Source: Nocardia mexicana NBRC 108244 (lineage in GTDB: Bacteria; Actinomycetota; Actinomycetes; Mycobacteriales; Mycobacteriaceae). From it: a stretch of DNA of 64,000 nucleotides. Under the pieces are notes generated by a model. That model did no database searches. It was not told the origin of the DNA and saw only the letters and a list, made by a program, of their open reading frames with translations. The position numbers and the translations under genes were made by a program. The stretch's first letter is position 1. Each line of letters starts with the position of its first letter. Below are positions 28,426 to 38,825 of this stretch, piece by piece. The stretch is taken from NCBI RefSeq assembly GCF_001613165.1, contig NZ_BDBV01000027.1, forward strand, positions 62,001 to 126,000, given 5' to 3'.

Positions 28426-29445
28426 CTAGATGGTCTCGTTGAGCGCCTTGATCGGCATCTTCAACTCGCCGAGCAGATCCAGGTCCGCCTCGGCCGGGCG
28501 GCCCAGGGTGGTCAGATAGTTGCCGACGATGACGGCGTTGATGCCGCCGAGGATGCCCTTCTTGGCGCCCAGATCGCCCAGGGTGATCTCGCGGCCGCCG
28601 GCGAAGCGAAGCATGGTGCGCGGCAACGCCAGCCGGAACGCGGCCACCGCCCGCAGCGCGTCGGCGGCGGGCAGCACCTCGAGGTCGCCGAACGGGGTGC
28701 CCGGGCGCGGGTTGAGGAAGTTCAGCGGCACCTCGTCGGGCTCCAGCTCGGCCAGGTTGGCCGCGAATTCCGCACGCTGCTCCAGGGTTTCGCCCATGCC
28801 GAGGATGCCGCCGCAGCAGACCTCCATGCCCGCCTCGCGGACCATGCGCAGGGTGTCCCAGCGCTCCTCCCAGCTGTGCGTGGTGACCACGTTCGGGAAG
28901 TGCGACCGCGAGGTCTCGAGGTTGTGGTTGTAGCGGTGCACGCCCATCGCGGCGAGCTGGTCGACCTGCTCCTGGGTGAGCATGCCCAGCGAGCACGCCA
29001 CCTGGATGTCGACCTCGTTGCGGATCGCCTCCACACCGGCGGCGACCTGCGCCATCAGCCGCTCGTCCGGGCCGCGCACGGCCGCGACGATGCAGAACTC
29101 GGTGGCGCCGGTCTTGGCGGTCTGCTTCGCCGCCTCCACGAGTGAGGGGATGTCGAGCCAGGCCGCGCGCACGGGCGACTGGAAAAGCCCCGATTGCGAA
29201 CAGAAGTGGCAGTCCTCCGGGCAGCCGCCGGTCTTGAGCGAGATGATGCCCTCGACCTCGACCTCCGGCCCGCACCACCGCATCCGCACCTCGTGCGCCA
29301 GCTCCAGTAGTTCCTCGAGCCGCTCGTCGCCGAGGCGCAGCACCTCGAGCGTCTGTTGCTCGTCGAGGCCGACGCCGCGGTCGAGCACCTGCTCGCGGGC
29401 GGTCGCCAGAATGTCGGTGTCGGTCCTGACGGGTGCCTGGGTCAT
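28426..29445 (-). CDS. bioB: Biotin synthase
   Basis: A 339-residue radical-SAM enzyme that inserts sulfur into dethiobiotin. The cluster motif CPEDCHFC (CxxxCxxC) follows LKTGG. Further motifs are [25 protein letters not shown] and the Arg-containing RFAGGREI. The start is ATG at 29443-29445; the longer open frame upstream crosses the regulator promoter and is not used. The BioQ-type palindrome lies 41 bp upstream. bsaP follows in the same direction. Confidence 0.97.
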   Translation of the reverse strand: MTQAPVRTDTDILATAREQVLDRGVGLDEQQTLEVLRLGDERLEELLELAHEVRMRWCGPEVEVEGIISLKTGGCPEDCHFCSQSGLFQSPVRAAWLDIPSLVEAAKQTAKTGATEFCIVAAVRGPDERLMAQVAAGVEAIRNEVDIQVACSLGMLTQEQVDQLAAMGVHRYNHNLETSRSHFPNVVTTHSWEERWDTLRMVREAGMEVCCGGILGMGETLEQRAEFAANLAELEPDEVPLNFLNPRPGTPFGDLEVLPAADALRAVAAFRLALPRTMLRFAGGREITLGDLGAKKGILGGINAVIVGNYLTTLGRPAEADLDLLGELKMPIKALNETI

Positions 29446-29485
29446 GCGCACGAATCCCTTCGTCCGGCCGGTCGGCCGTGCAACT

Positions 29486-29498
29486 TGAACGGTGTTCA
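29486..29498. promoter_or_regulatory. BioQ-type operator, bioB/bioQ site
   Basis: TGAACGGTGTTCA, a near-perfect 13-bp palindrome, lies between the divergent bioB and the TetR-family regulator. Matching sites occur just upstream of bioF (36674) and bioA (40157). Confidence 0.88.
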
Positions 29499-29548
29499 GG
29501 CTAGGGTAGCGTGGGACGCGAGTCAAAGCACGGAAGGGTTGTCGCCAA

Positions 29549-30133
29549 GTGCAACTGCATCGCACGGACGTCGTCGACGGCGCCGTCGCCATCCTCGACC
29601 AGTACGGCCTGGCCGATCTCACGATGCGCCGGCTGGCGACCGCACTGCATGTGCAGCCCGGCGCGCTGTACTGGCACTTTCCCAACAAGCAGGCGCTGCT
29701 GGGCGCGGTCGCCGACCGCATCCTGGCGCCGCTGGACGAGGCGATCACGGCCGACGAATGGTCCGCGCAGGTGGGCGAACTGGCGCATCGGATGCGCTCG
29801 TGCCTGCTCGCCTACCGCGACGGCGCCGAACTGGTGTCGTCCACCTACGCCTCCCGCCTCACCACCAGCAAGGGCCGCGAGCGCGTGGCGGGAGCGCTGA
29901 TCCGCGGCGGCATGACCCGCGAGGAGGCCGACCTGGCCGCCTACACGCTGCTGTACTACGTGCTCGGCGAGACCGTCGACGAGCAGTCGCGGATGCAGAT
30001 GGATTCGGCGGGCGCGCTGGCGGAGGAGTCGTCGCCGCTGTACGAGAACACCAGCGCCACCGACCGTTTCGACTTCGGGTTGCAGCTGTTCGTCGGCGGC
30101 GTGCGGCACCTGCTGGGCAGCCGGGTGCGCTGA
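29549..30133 (+). CDS. bioQ: TetR-family biotin regulator (BioQ-like)
   Basis: A 194-residue TetR protein. The N-terminal helix-turn-helix includes [35 protein letters not shown]; the C-terminal TetR_C-type domain follows. It is divergent from bioB, as bioQ is in mycobacteria, and the shared promoter carries the palindrome that also precedes bioF and bioA. The GTG at 29549 has GGAAGGG about 10 nt upstream. The name rests on context and operator distribution, not on a sequence search. Confidence 0.82.
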   Translation: MQLHRTDVVDGAVAILDQYGLADLTMRRLATALHVQPGALYWHFPNKQALLGAVADRILAPLDEAITADEWSAQVGELAHRMRSCLLAYRDGAELVSSTYASRLTTSKGRERVAGALIRGGMTREEADLAAYTLLYYVLGETVDEQSRMQMDSAGALAEESSPLYENTSATDRFDFGLQLFVGGVRHLLGSRVR

Positions 30134-30159
30134 CCCGAGACCGATCCCAGAGAACCGGA

Positions 30160-30285
30160 CTGTAGAGTTCGTTTCCGTCCCTGCCGGCGAGTGCGGGAAT
30201 CCGGTGGAAATCCGGAACGGTCGCGCCACTGTGACCGCGGGCCCTGGTGCACCGCGGAAGTCAGACCTCCCTCGCCCGGCACAGC
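30160..30285 (+). ncRNA. Cobalamin riboswitch
   Basis: The leader of the ABC importer has the hallmarks of a B12 riboswitch: GGGAATCCGGTGGAAATCCG, then ACGGTCGCGCCACTGTGACC (containing the B12-box GCCACTG) and GGAAGTCAGACCTCC. Ends are approximate. In this class B12 binding normally lowers expression of the downstream uptake genes. The permease start is 38 bp downstream. Confidence 0.93.
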
Positions 30286-30322
30286 TCTGCAGAGGTCGCG
30301 AGGTGCCCATGGAGTATCGGCG

Positions 30323-31354
30323 ATGATCCGTGCGCGGATATCGGTGGTAATCCCCGTCGTCACGGTGATGTTGGCGGTCGCCATGGTCGCGGCGACCGGA
30401 TTCGGGGCCGAAAACCTGCCCCTCGCAACGGTGTTCGAGGTGTTGCGCGGCCATGTCACCGGCGCTCCCGGGGCCGACCCGGGCATGGACACCATCGTCT
30501 GGGAGCTGCGGGTGCCGCGCACCGTGCTGGCCGCCGTGGTCGGGGCGGGCCTGGCGCTGGCGGGTGCGGCGATGCAGACGCTGGTGCGCAATCCGCTCGC
30601 CGATCCCTATCTGCTCGGGGTGTCCTCCGGGGCGGGGGTCGGAGCGGCGGCCGTGATCACCTCCGGGCTGTTCGCCGGGGCCGGGGTGTGGGCACTGTCG
30701 GGCGGCGCACTGGCGGGCGCCTTCGTCGCGGCCGCACTGGTTTTCGCGATCTCGGTCGCGCAGGGCGGGCTCACGCCGCTGCGGCTGGTGCTGACCGGCA
30801 CCGTCCTCGGCTCTGCCTTCGCGGCCCTGAGCAGCTATCTGATCTTCCGCAGCGCGGATCCGGCGGCGGCGCAGTCGGTGCTGTTCTGGCTGCTGGGCAG
30901 CCTGGCGGGCGCGGACTGGACACGGATCGCGCTGCCCGCGTGCGTGGTCGGCGCGGCGGCGGTCGCGCTGCTGGCGACCAGCGGATGGCTCGACGCCCTG
31001 AACCTCGGCGCCGATACCGCGGCCTCGGTGGGAGTTCCGGTGCGCGCCCTGCGGATCGCGCTGTTCGTGGGGCTCGCGATTCTCGTCGGGGTGCTGGTGG
31101 CGGTGTCCGGTGGCATCGGTTTCGTCGGGCTGGTGGTACCGCACGCGGCGCGGCTGCTGGTCGGGTCGCCGCATCGGGCGCTGCTGCCCGTCTGCGCGCT
31201 GTGCGGGGCATTGTTCCTGGTGGTGGCCGACGCCGCGGCCCGGATTCTGGTGCGGCCCACCGAGATTCCGGTGGGGGTGCTGACGGGGCTGATCGGCGCG
31301 CCGGTGTTTCTGCTGCTGATGGGGCGGCGGCGCTACCGGTTCGGTGCGGCATGA
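30323..31354 (+). CDS. btuC: FecCD/BtuC-type ABC importer permease
   Basis: A 343-residue permease with about ten membrane helices. Family signatures are VPRTVLAAVVGAGLALAGAAMQTLVRNPLADPYLLGVSSGA and GFVGLVVPHAARLLVG (the ATPase-contact region), closing with the GLIGAPVFLLLM motif. The ATG at 30323 has GGAG eight bases upstream. The upstream cobalamin riboswitch makes B12 or another corrinoid the expected substrate, because the family as a whole also handles iron siderophores and heme. Confidence 0.92.
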   Translation: MIRARISVVIPVVTVMLAVAMVAATGFGAENLPLATVFEVLRGHVTGAPGADPGMDTIVWELRVPRTVLAAVVGAGLALAGAAMQTLVRNPLADPYLLGVSSGAGVGAAAVITSGLFAGAGVWALSGGALAGAFVAAALVFAISVAQGGLTPLRLVLTGTVLGSAFAALSSYLIFRSADPAAAQSVLFWLLGSLAGADWTRIALPACVVGAAAVALLATSGWLDALNLGADTAASVGVPVRALRIALFVGLAILVGVLVAVSGGIGFVGLVVPHAARLLVGSPHRALLPVCALCGALFLVVADAAARILVRPTEIPVGVLTGLIGAPVFLLLMGRRRYRFGAA

Positions 31355-31529
31355 ATGCGGGAATACGGCCCGGGGTCGACCGATCGGCGCAGACGACCGT
31401 GGGCTTCTGCCGAGCGGCGACCAGGTTCAGCGGCGCGGGGGTGGTACCGGTGTGCCGGACGCTCTTGTCCGGACCAGCGTCCGCAGTGGCCGATTTCGGT
31501 TGCGGCACACAGGGGTCGAGCGGGGCACG

Positions 31530-32327
<798 letters not shown>

Positions 32328-32429
32328 TCCGGCCGCCGCGTCCACTCTTCTCGCTCACATGGCAAGAACTGCCGCACGAACGCGAATAGTGACCACTCGG
32401 GCCGGATCCCCCTCTACAGAAAGGCAGCC

Positions 32430-33455
32430 ATGAGACAAGCAACTCTGGCCCTCACTCTCCTGACCGCCGCCCTGACCGTGGCGGCATGCGGCCCGTCACC
32501 GACGGCCGGCGGCAACCTCACCGTCCGCAACTGCGGGCAGGAGGTGCGCTTCCCGTCCCCCGCGCAGCGCATGTTCGTCAACGACAGCAACATGATCTCG
32601 ATGGCGCTGGCCCTGGGCGCCCAGGATTCGGTGGCCGCCGTATCGAGCATGGGACGCGACGCCGACACCCTGCGACGGCATTACGGCGATGTGGTCGATC
32701 GGTTGAAACAGGTTGCGCCCCAGAAACCTTCGCGCGAGACCGTACTGGCCCAGCATCCCGATGTCATGGTCGCGGGCTGGAACTACGGGTACGAGGAGGC
32801 CACCGACCTCACCCCGGACTCGTTGCGCAAGAACGGCATTGCCGCGTACGTACTCACCGAGAGCTGCCGGCAGGCCGGGAGCGAACGGGCCCGCGGGGTC
32901 GTGGAGCCGTGGACCGCGCTGCGGACCGACCTGGACAATCTCGGCGCGATCACCGGCCGCACCGAGCAGGCGAAGTCGCTCATCGCCGACCTTGATCAAC
33001 GCCTGGACGCGTTGCACCGGGCGCCCCAGGCCCCGCGCCGCCCGAATATCTTCGTCTTCGACAGCGCCAGCGACACCGTCTTCTCCAGCGGCAAATTCGG
33101 TGGGCCGCAGGCGATCCTGGACGCGGCCGGCGCGCGCAACGTGCTCGACGACGTGAGCGACACCTGGACCAAGGTCTCGTGGGAGCGGCTGGCGAACTCC
33201 GATCCGGACGCCATCGTCTTCGTCGACTACCCCCCGCAGTCGTTCCAGGAGAAGGTCGACCTGCTGCGCGCCAAGCCGGGCATCAACCAGTTGCGCGCGG
33301 TCACCGAGCAGCGCTTCCTCAATCTGCCGTACGCGATGTGGACCAGCGGGCCGCTCAACATCGATGCCGCAGAGCAGATCCGAGCCCAGCTGGAACGCTG
33401 GAACCTGCTGCCGCCCTCGGACATCCGGCCCCGGACCGACGACACGGTGCGCTGA
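32430..33455 (+). CDS. btuF: ABC transporter substrate-binding lipoprotein (corrinoid uptake)
   Basis: A 341-residue periplasmic-binding-type (class III) lipoprotein. Lipobox LTVAAC gives Cys20 after a short signal. The central long helix typical of BtuF/FhuD folds lies around TGRTEQAKSLIADLDQRLDAL. GAAAGG precedes the ATG. It completes the importer with the permease and ATPase upstream. Corrinoid specificity is inferred from the riboswitch, not from binding residues. Confidence 0.9.
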   Translation: MRQATLALTLLTAALTVAACGPSPTAGGNLTVRNCGQEVRFPSPAQRMFVNDSNMISMALALGAQDSVAAVSSMGRDADTLRRHYGDVVDRLKQVAPQKPSRETVLAQHPDVMVAGWNYGYEEATDLTPDSLRKNGIAAYVLTESCRQAGSERARGVVEPWTALRTDLDNLGAITGRTEQAKSLIADLDQRLDALHRAPQAPRRPNIFVFDSASDTVFSSGKFGGPQAILDAAGARNVLDDVSDTWTKVSWERLANSDPDAIVFVDYPPQSFQEKVDLLRAKPGINQLRAVTEQRFLNLPYAMWTSGPLNIDAAEQIRAQLERWNLLPPSDIRPRTDDTVR

Positions 33456-33466
33456 ACTCGCGCCGG

Positions 33467-34618
33467 TCACCGGGCCGTCGAGACCAGCTCCTGATTGCGC
33501 ACCAGCCGCATGAACGGCACCACCTGCTGCTCGATGACCTTGTTGTACTCGCCCGGCTGCTGCCTCGGATTGGCATGGCCGGTACCGCGCGTGAGCACCA
33601 CCAGCAACGTCCCGTTCACGCCGCCCGCCTGTTCGATCAGCACGCGGTGGGTGGCCTCGACGTCGACGATCGGGTCGCGTTCCGGATTGTGCGGCCGGAT
33701 GAAGGCGATCGCCGGGCGCGGCTTGCCGTGCGAGGGCTTGGCCAGCGCCCGCAGATCATCGACGGCGCCGCCGGCCACGATGGCCCGGAACTGCGATTCG
33801 ATCAGGCCGTTGCTGGCCGCGTCGCGGTTGGCGATCTTCTGCCGCAGCACATCCTGGACCGCGTTCCCGAATTTGTCGGTGCGGATCCCCGGCGGGAACG
33901 TGGACTGGTCGACGAAACGCTCGCGGCGGGCATAGGTTTCGGCGATGATCCGCAGTCCGCGACTCTCCCGGGTCCCGGGCAGCCATCCGGTCCACCGCAT
34001 CAGGTCCTCGCCCTGATCCCGGCTCTCCGGGCGGACCGCGCCCAGGTCGACCGGCGTGCAGTCCAGCAGGATTCCCGCCAGGGTCTTGGTGCTGTCGGTG
34101 TGGATGTGCTTGCCGATCTCGAGGGCGATGACGCCGCCCATGCTGTGCCCGACCAGCACCACATTGTCGATCTTCGCGGCCTCGGTGACCTTGATGATGA
34201 GGTCGCTGATGACCTTCGTGTCGATACCGGAGTTGTCGTAGCGCACGGCCCACACCGACCCCAGCCGGGTCAGGGACGGCAGGGCGCGCGCGGTGTCGGT
34301 GGCATCCAGCGTGCCCAGACCCGTCAGATCGAATACGGCGGTGTTGCGGGCCTCCGGGGCGGGGGCGGCGATCGGCAGCACCGCCGGTTCGGTCTTGGCC
34401 AGCCGCGCCCGCTCAGGGGCGACGTCGACGGCCAGGTACTGGGCGAACGCCACGAGAAGTACGAGCGGAATCAACAGGATCCCCAGCAGTACCTTGCGCG
34501 TGCGCCGCAACCGACCCCAGCCATGCCCGGGCCTGGTCTCGGCCAGCCGCACCCTCCGCCGCGCATCGTCGAAGTCCGCGACGGTGGACGGGTGCCGGTC
34601 CTCCAGAAGCATCTTCAT
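33467..34618 (-). CDS. Membrane-anchored alpha/beta hydrolase
   Basis: A 383-residue protein. A basic N-terminus (about 1-40) leads to a membrane helix (VLLGILLIPLVLLVAFAQYLA), then an extracytoplasmic alpha/beta hydrolase domain with nucleophile elbow VLVGHSMGGVIAL and a late His in TRGTGHANPRQ. It is likely an esterase or lipase-like enzyme at the envelope; the substrate is unknown. The ATG at 34618 or one two codons later is possible; neither has a strong ribosome site. Element copy B lies upstream. Confidence 0.83.
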   Translation of the reverse strand: MKMLLEDRHPSTVADFDDARRRVRLAETRPGHGWGRLRRTRKVLLGILLIPLVLLVAFAQYLAVDVAPERARLAKTEPAVLPIAAPAPEARNTAVFDLTGLGTLDATDTARALPSLTRLGSVWAVRYDNSGIDTKVISDLIIKVTEAAKIDNVVLVGHSMGGVIALEIGKHIHTDSTKTLAGILLDCTPVDLGAVRPESRDQGEDLMRWTGWLPGTRESRGLRIIAETYARRERFVDQSTFPPGIRTDKFGNAVQDVLRQKIANRDAASNGLIESQFRAIVAGGAVDDLRALAKPSHGKPRPAIAFIRPHNPERDPIVDVEATHRVLIEQAGGVNGTLLVVLTRGTGHANPRQQPGEYNKVIEQQVVPFMRLVRNQELVSTAR

Positions 34619-34721
34619 CCACTGTAGGACCGATCCACCGTCACGATCATCCGCGGCAGCCCCCCGGTGTCCCGCGCCACACCCACCCATCCCCGGCTAT
34701 CCCCCCGCCCGAGTGCTCTCC

Positions 34722-34799
34722 TTCGCGCACGCCCTTCATATTCCCGCACTCCCCACAGGCCGCTGCAGAGCGTGCGGGAACGAACAAGACGTGCGGGAA
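34722..34799. repeat. 78-bp four-module palindromic element, copy B
   Basis: Modules TTCGCGCACGCCCTTCA (34722-34738), TTCCCGCACTCCCCACA (34741-34757), TGCAGAGCGTGCGGGAA (34764-34780) and AACAAGACGTGCGGGAA (34783-34799). Module starts are 19, 23 and 19 bp apart, exactly as in copies A and C. Outer bases TTCCCGCAC/GTGCGGGAA are best kept; inner bases have drifted. It lies between bioD and the hydrolase, both on the minus strand. Confidence 0.85.
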
Positions 34800-34834
34800 C
34801 CGCTGTGCTGGGCCGGGCGCGTCGCGGGTGGTGG

Positions 34835-35515
34835 TCAGCCGAGGTGGCGGGTGCGCCAGTGCGGGAGGAACCAGTCGGGCGCGGTGGCGGCGAAGCGTTC
34901 CGGCTGCCAGTTGCCCGCGCCCTCCGGGACGATGCCGACCAACGCTTCGCCCGTGACCGCGGGCAGGTCGACGCGATTGCACTCGGCGGCGAGGCCCGGG
35001 GCGATCGGCCATGATCCGATGGCCAGGCCCGCGCAGGGCACACCGGCGACGGCCAGCGCGCGGGTGGTGAGCTCGCTGTGATTGAGCGTGCCGAGCTCCG
35101 CGGCCGTGACCACCAGCACGGGCGCGCCCAGCTTCTGTGCGAGATCGACGACCGTGAATTCGCCCAGCCGGACCAGCAATCCGCCCGCACCCTCCACCAG
35201 GGTCAGATCCGCATCCGCCAGCGAGTCGATGGCGGCGGCCGTCTCCCCGAGCGTCAGCAGCGGCTGCCCGGCGCGGCGCGCGGCGGTGTCGGGCGCCAAG
35301 GGATCGGGATACCGGGCCAGTTCGAGCGTGCGGGTGACACCGGCGAGCCGCCGGACCTCCGCGAGGTCTCCGGGCTCACCCGGTCCCATCCCCGTCTGTG
35401 CCGGTTTGCACACCGCCACCGAGCGTCCGGCGGCTCGGGCGGCAGCGGCCAGTGCCGCCGTGACGATCGTCTTTCCGACCTCCGTGGAGGTTCCGGTCAC
35501 AATGAGCACGCTCAT
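34835..35515 (-). CDS. bioD: Dethiobiotin synthetase
   Basis: A 226-residue P-loop enzyme that closes the ureido ring of dethiobiotin from DAPA, CO2 and ATP. Walker A is GTSTEVGKT, and [19 protein letters not shown] and the late GNWQPERF are typical. The ATG at 35513-35515 overlaps the bioF stop (ATGA), so bioF-bioD are coupled. Confidence 0.95.
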   Translation of the reverse strand: MSVLIVTGTSTEVGKTIVTAALAAAARAAGRSVAVCKPAQTGMGPGEPGDLAEVRRLAGVTRTLELARYPDPLAPDTAARRAGQPLLTLGETAAAIDSLADADLTLVEGAGGLLVRLGEFTVVDLAQKLGAPVLVVTAAELGTLNHSELTTRALAVAGVPCAGLAIGSWPIAPGLAAECNRVDLPAVTGEALVGIVPEGAGNWQPERFAATAPDWFLPHWRTRHLG

Positions 35516-36657
35516 GCCCGGACCTCGCCTCGCGCAGTAGCCAGCACCTCAGCGAGAACCGTTGCGATGGTGTTCATTTCGGCGTCGTCGAGGTCGGCTC
35601 GGGCGGTGAGGCGTAGCCGTGAGGTGCCCTCCGGCACCGAGGGCGGGCGGAAGCAGCCCACGCTCAGCCCCCGGGCACGGCTGGCCTGGGCGGCATCGTA
35701 GGCGACCTGCGCCTCTCCGAGCACCACCGAGACCACGGCCGAATCCGGTTGCGGCACACCGGCGATCCGCGCGATGGCGGTGGCCCGATCCAGGACCCGG
35801 CCCGCCATCGCGGGCTCGCGGCGCAGCAGGCGCAGGGCGGCCCGCGCCGCGCCTACGGCCGCCGGGGCCAGTCCGGTATCGAAGATGAAGGTGCGCGCCG
35901 CGTCGATCAGATGTGCCCGCACCCGCTCGTCGGCGAGTACCACACCGCCTTGGGCGGCAAGGGCTTTCGAGAGCGTCGCGGTGACGATCAGGTCGGGCGC
36001 ACCGGCGAGGCCGAGCTCGTGCACCAGTCCGCGGCCCCCTGCGCCGCGCACCCCGATGCCGTGCGCCTCGTCGACGATCAGTACCGCGCCGTGGGCGCGC
36101 ACCACCCGGTGCAGATCCGCCAGCGGCGCGAGATCACCGTCGGCGCTGAACACCGAGTCCGTCAGCACGACCGCCCGCTCCTCGGTGCGCGCGGACAGCA
36201 GCCGCGCCACGGCATCGACGTCGCGGTGCGGCGCGATCTCCACCCGGGCGCGCGAGAGGCGGCAGGCATCGACCAGCGACGCGTGACTGCCCGCATCCGA
36301 CACCACCAGCGCACCGCGCCCGGCCAGCGCCGTCACCACGCCCAGATTGGCGGCGTAGCCCGAGGCGAACACGAGTCCCGCCTCGGCGCCGACGAACTCC
36401 GCCAGCTCGTCCTCCAGCTGTTCGTGCTCGACCGTCGTCCCGGTGACCAGCCGGGATCCGGTCGATCCGGCGCCCCATTTCCGCACGGCCTCGACCGCAC
36501 CCTCGATCACCTCGGGATGCCGCGACAACCCCAGGTAATCGTTGGACGCCAGGTCTATCAGCCCGGTCTCCGGCGCCCGCGCCCGCAATTCCCGCCGCAG
36601 CCCGGCCCGCACCCGCTCCCCGGCCCGCGCATCCAGCCAACCCAACGGATCTCTCAC
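35512..36657 (-). CDS. bioF: 8-amino-7-oxononanoate synthase
   Basis: A 381-residue PLP alpha-oxoamine synthase joining pimeloyl thioester and alanine. Motifs include [35 protein letters not shown] and [13 protein letters not shown] (Schiff-base Lys). The GTG at 36655-36657 follows the BioQ-type palindrome by 16 bp. In mycobacteria bioA directly precedes bioF; here 2.2 kb with a divergent regulator pair lies between them, so bioFD has its own regulated promoter. Confidence 0.95.
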   Translation of the reverse strand: MRDPLGWLDARAGERVRAGLRRELRARAPETGLIDLASNDYLGLSRHPEVIEGAVEAVRKWGAGSTGSRLVTGTTVEHEQLEDELAEFVGAEAGLVFASGYAANLGVVTALAGRGALVVSDAGSHASLVDACRLSRARVEIAPHRDVDAVARLLSARTEERAVVLTDSVFSADGDLAPLADLHRVVRAHGAVLIVDEAHGIGVRGAGGRGLVHELGLAGAPDLIVTATLSKALAAQGGVVLADERVRAHLIDAARTFIFDTGLAPAAVGAARAALRLLRREPAMAGRVLDRATAIARIAGVPQPDSAVVSVVLGEAQVAYDAAQASRARGLSVGCFRPPSVPEGTSRLRLTARADLDDAEMNTIATVLAEVLATARGEVRA

Positions 36658-36673
36658 AGCACAGCAGCATACT

Positions 36674-36686
36674 TGAACGCCGTTCA
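36674..36686. promoter_or_regulatory. BioQ-type operator, bioF site
   Basis: TGAACGCCGTTCA is a near-perfect 13-bp palindrome just upstream of bioF. It is identical to the bioA site and differs by two bases from the bioB/bioQ site. Confidence 0.88.
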
Positions 36687-36714
36687 GGAGGGGGGCGAGG
36701 GTGGAGGCGCGACG

Positions 36715-37869
36715 CTACTCGGCCGTGAGTTCCGGCGGACCCCAGTCGAGGATCGGCGCCAGAGAACGCAGCCCGGCTTTGCCCGGGGTCCGGCGAACGA
36801 CGGTGTCGCGCAGCATCGTTGCGGGTCGCCAGGACCACTGGGCCACGGCGCCGACGCGGCGGGAGCGCCGGACGATCGCCTGGGTGTGCGGGCGGCGCAG
36901 GCGGTCGTAGGTGGCCAGGGCCGCCTCGATCGGGTGGCGGTCGAGCAGGGCGGCGAGTGCGACGGCGTCCTCGAGAGCCTGGTTCGCGCCCTGGCCGACA
37001 TTCGGCGTCATGGCGTGGGCGGCGTCGCCGAGCAGGGCCACCCGGCCGTGGACGAAGGCCGGCAGGTCGGGCAGGTCGTAGATGTCGTGGCGCAGGACGG
37101 CCTCCGGATCGACCGCGTCGAGCAGCGCGGGGATCGGATCGTGCCAGGTACCGAAGTGCCGTCGCACCTCGCCCCATTCGCCGTCCGGGCCCCGGGCCCC
37201 TTCCGGCGCATTGACGGTCCCGTACAGGTAGACGCGACCGTCCGACAACGGAACGATGCCGAAACGCCTACCGCGGCCCCAGGTTTCACCACCGCTACGG
37301 AGCGGCGGCACGGGGTGGGTGACCATCCGCCAGGTGGTGTAGCCCGCGTACCGCGGCCCCCGGGCCTGTGGCCACACCGCGTGGCGCACCCTACTGCGCA
37401 GCCCGTCCGCCCCGACCACCAGATCGGCCTCCGAGACGCCCTCGCTGTGCACGACCTTCGCCCGGCCGCCGTGGTTCTCGACGCCGGTGACCGTGATACC
37501 GAGCCGGAGCGTGTCCGCGGGCAACGCATCCCGCAGAATGCCGAACAGGTCCGCGCGATGAATCGTCACCATCGAGCCGTATCGCCGGGCCAGCTCCACG
37601 GTGTCGGTCTTCGACATCCATCGGCCCGCCAGATCACGGACCCCGCCGTCGGTATCGACCATCGCCCGGGCGCGCACCCGCTCCCCCACCGTCAGCGCGT
37701 CGAGAGCCCGTACTCCGTTGGGCCACAACCCCAGACCCGAACCGGCGTCCGCCGCCACCGCCGCGCGCTCGAGCACCTCGACCTGCCAGTCCCGCCGTGT
37801 CAGCGCGATGGCCGTGGCCAGGCCGCCGATGCCGCCGCCGACCACGATCGCCCGTCCGGTAGCTCCCAT
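36715..37869 (-). CDS. FAD-dependent monooxygenase
   Basis: A 384-residue group A flavin hydroxylase: VVGGGIGGLATAIAL (FAD), LVVGADGLRSRVRHAVW (DG motif) and RVALLGDAAHAMTPNVGQGANQALEDA (GD motif). The latter part resembles zeaxanthin epoxidase/urate-oxidase HpxO-like members; the true substrate is unknown. GGAGG stands before the ATG at 37867-37869. It is divergent from a TetR regulator with two palindromes between them, so substrate-induced expression is likely. It separates bioA from bioF. Confidence 0.91.
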   Translation of the reverse strand: MGATGRAIVVGGGIGGLATAIALTRRDWQVEVLERAAVAADAGSGLGLWPNGVRALDALTVGERVRARAMVDTDGGVRDLAGRWMSKTDTVELARRYGSMVTIHRADLFGILRDALPADTLRLGITVTGVENHGGRAKVVHSEGVSEADLVVGADGLRSRVRHAVWPQARGPRYAGYTTWRMVTHPVPPLRSGGETWGRGRRFGIVPLSDGRVYLYGTVNAPEGARGPDGEWGEVRRHFGTWHDPIPALLDAVDPEAVLRHDIYDLPDLPAFVHGRVALLGDAAHAMTPNVGQGANQALEDAVALAALLDRHPIEAALATYDRLRRPHTQAIVRRSRRVGAVAQWSWRPATMLRDTVVRRTPGKAGLRSLAPILDWGPPELTAE

Positions 37870-37879
37870 GACATCCTCC

Positions 37880-37893
37880 ACTACAGCTGTAGT
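37880..37893. promoter_or_regulatory. TetR operator 1
   Basis: ACTACAGCTGTAGT is a perfect 14-bp palindrome 11 bp from the monooxygenase start. A second copy differing by one central base lies 24 bp away at 37904. Confidence 0.82.
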
Positions 37894-37903
37894 TCACCGT
37901 CCA

Positions 37904-37917
37904 ACTACAGTTGTAGT
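37904..37917. promoter_or_regulatory. TetR operator 2
   Basis: ACTACAGTTGTAGT shares both half-sites (ACTACA/TGTAGT) with operator 1. It lies 27 bp before the TetR gene start and fits control of both divergent genes. Confidence 0.8.
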
Positions 37918-37944
37918 CCGGATGCCGAGGAAAGGGAACCGATC

Positions 37945-38514
37945 GTGACCGAGACCGCAGACCGACGTGCCCTGCTCGCCGACGCGGCGATCGAAACGCT
38001 GGCCCGCTCGGGTATGCGCGGGCTCACGCACCGCGCGGTCGATCAGGCGGCCGGATTACCGGAAGGCTCGTGCTCCAACCACTTCCGCACCAGGCAGGCA
38101 CTGCTCACGGCGGCGGTCGACCGGCTCGCCGAGCGGGACCTCGACGCGACGATCGCACCGCCGACCACCGATCCCGACGAGATCGCCCGGGCGATCGCGG
38201 ATCTCGCCGTGCAGTGGATCACCACCGAGAAGGTGCGCATGCTGGCCCGCTACGAACTCGCCCTCGAGGCGACGCGGCGGCCGGAACTGCGAAAGACGCT
38301 GACCGACGCGGGATCCCGGATCCGCCGACCGGCCGAGCAGATGTTCACGGCACTCGGCGCCTCCGCCCCCGTCGCGCAGGCCCACGCCTTCGTCGCCTGC
38401 CTGGACGGGCTCGTATTCGACCACCTCGCCGGCGCCGGAACGCTGGAGCTGTCCCGAGACCGGCTGCACGACATCGTTCTTACCCTGTTGCAAGCCTTCA
38501 CCAGTCCGGGGTGA
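37945..38514 (+). CDS. TetR-family transcriptional regulator
   Basis: A 189-residue TetR protein. The N-terminal helix-turn-helix includes GLTHRAVDQAAGLPEGSCSNHFRTRQALL, and the C-terminal domain (about 70-185) resembles TetR_C groups that sense small organics. The GTG at 37945 has a GGAAAGGGA site about 8-10 nt upstream. It is divergent from the FAD monooxygenase, and the ACTACA/TGTAGT palindromes between them are its likely operators. Confidence 0.9.
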   Translation: MTETADRRALLADAAIETLARSGMRGLTHRAVDQAAGLPEGSCSNHFRTRQALLTAAVDRLAERDLDATIAPPTTDPDEIARAIADLAVQWITTEKVRMLARYELALEATRRPELRKTLTDAGSRIRRPAEQMFTALGASAPVAQAHAFVACLDGLVFDHLAGAGTLELSRDRLHDIVLTLLQAFTSPG

Positions 38515-38636
38515 GAACTCGGTCACGTCTACGAACTCCGCAGCAACACGTCGCGTACCTCGCTGCGCCCGTGGAACACTCGACCACGACCGATCTCGGC
38601 AGGACACTGCCTCCGCTATCTGGCAGCATCGCGCGC

Positions 38637-38825
38637 ATGAGTGTTACCCATGCCGTGCTCGCCCAGTCCGTCGATGCCGCCCAATACTACGAAGCGGCCG
38701 GGGTGCTGAAGAAGATCCGTGACGCGGTACTGGTCTTCCTGCTCGTCATCTTCGTGATCGGCCTGCTCGTCGGAGGATTCATCGGATACGCGATCGGCAA
38801 GGCGGTGGAACGCGCCCGGCACTGA
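38637..38825 (+). CDS. Small single-pass membrane protein, unknown
   Basis: A 62-residue protein with one strong membrane helix (AVLVFLLVIFVIGLLVGGFI) containing GxxxG-like glycines, then IGYAIGKAVERARH. No family is recognised. The ribosome site is weak. It lies between the TetR gene and bioA, which is convergent, and its role is unknown. Confidence 0.62.
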   Translation: MSVTHAVLAQSVDAAQYYEAAGVLKKIRDAVLVFLLVIFVIGLLVGGFIGYAIGKAVERARH

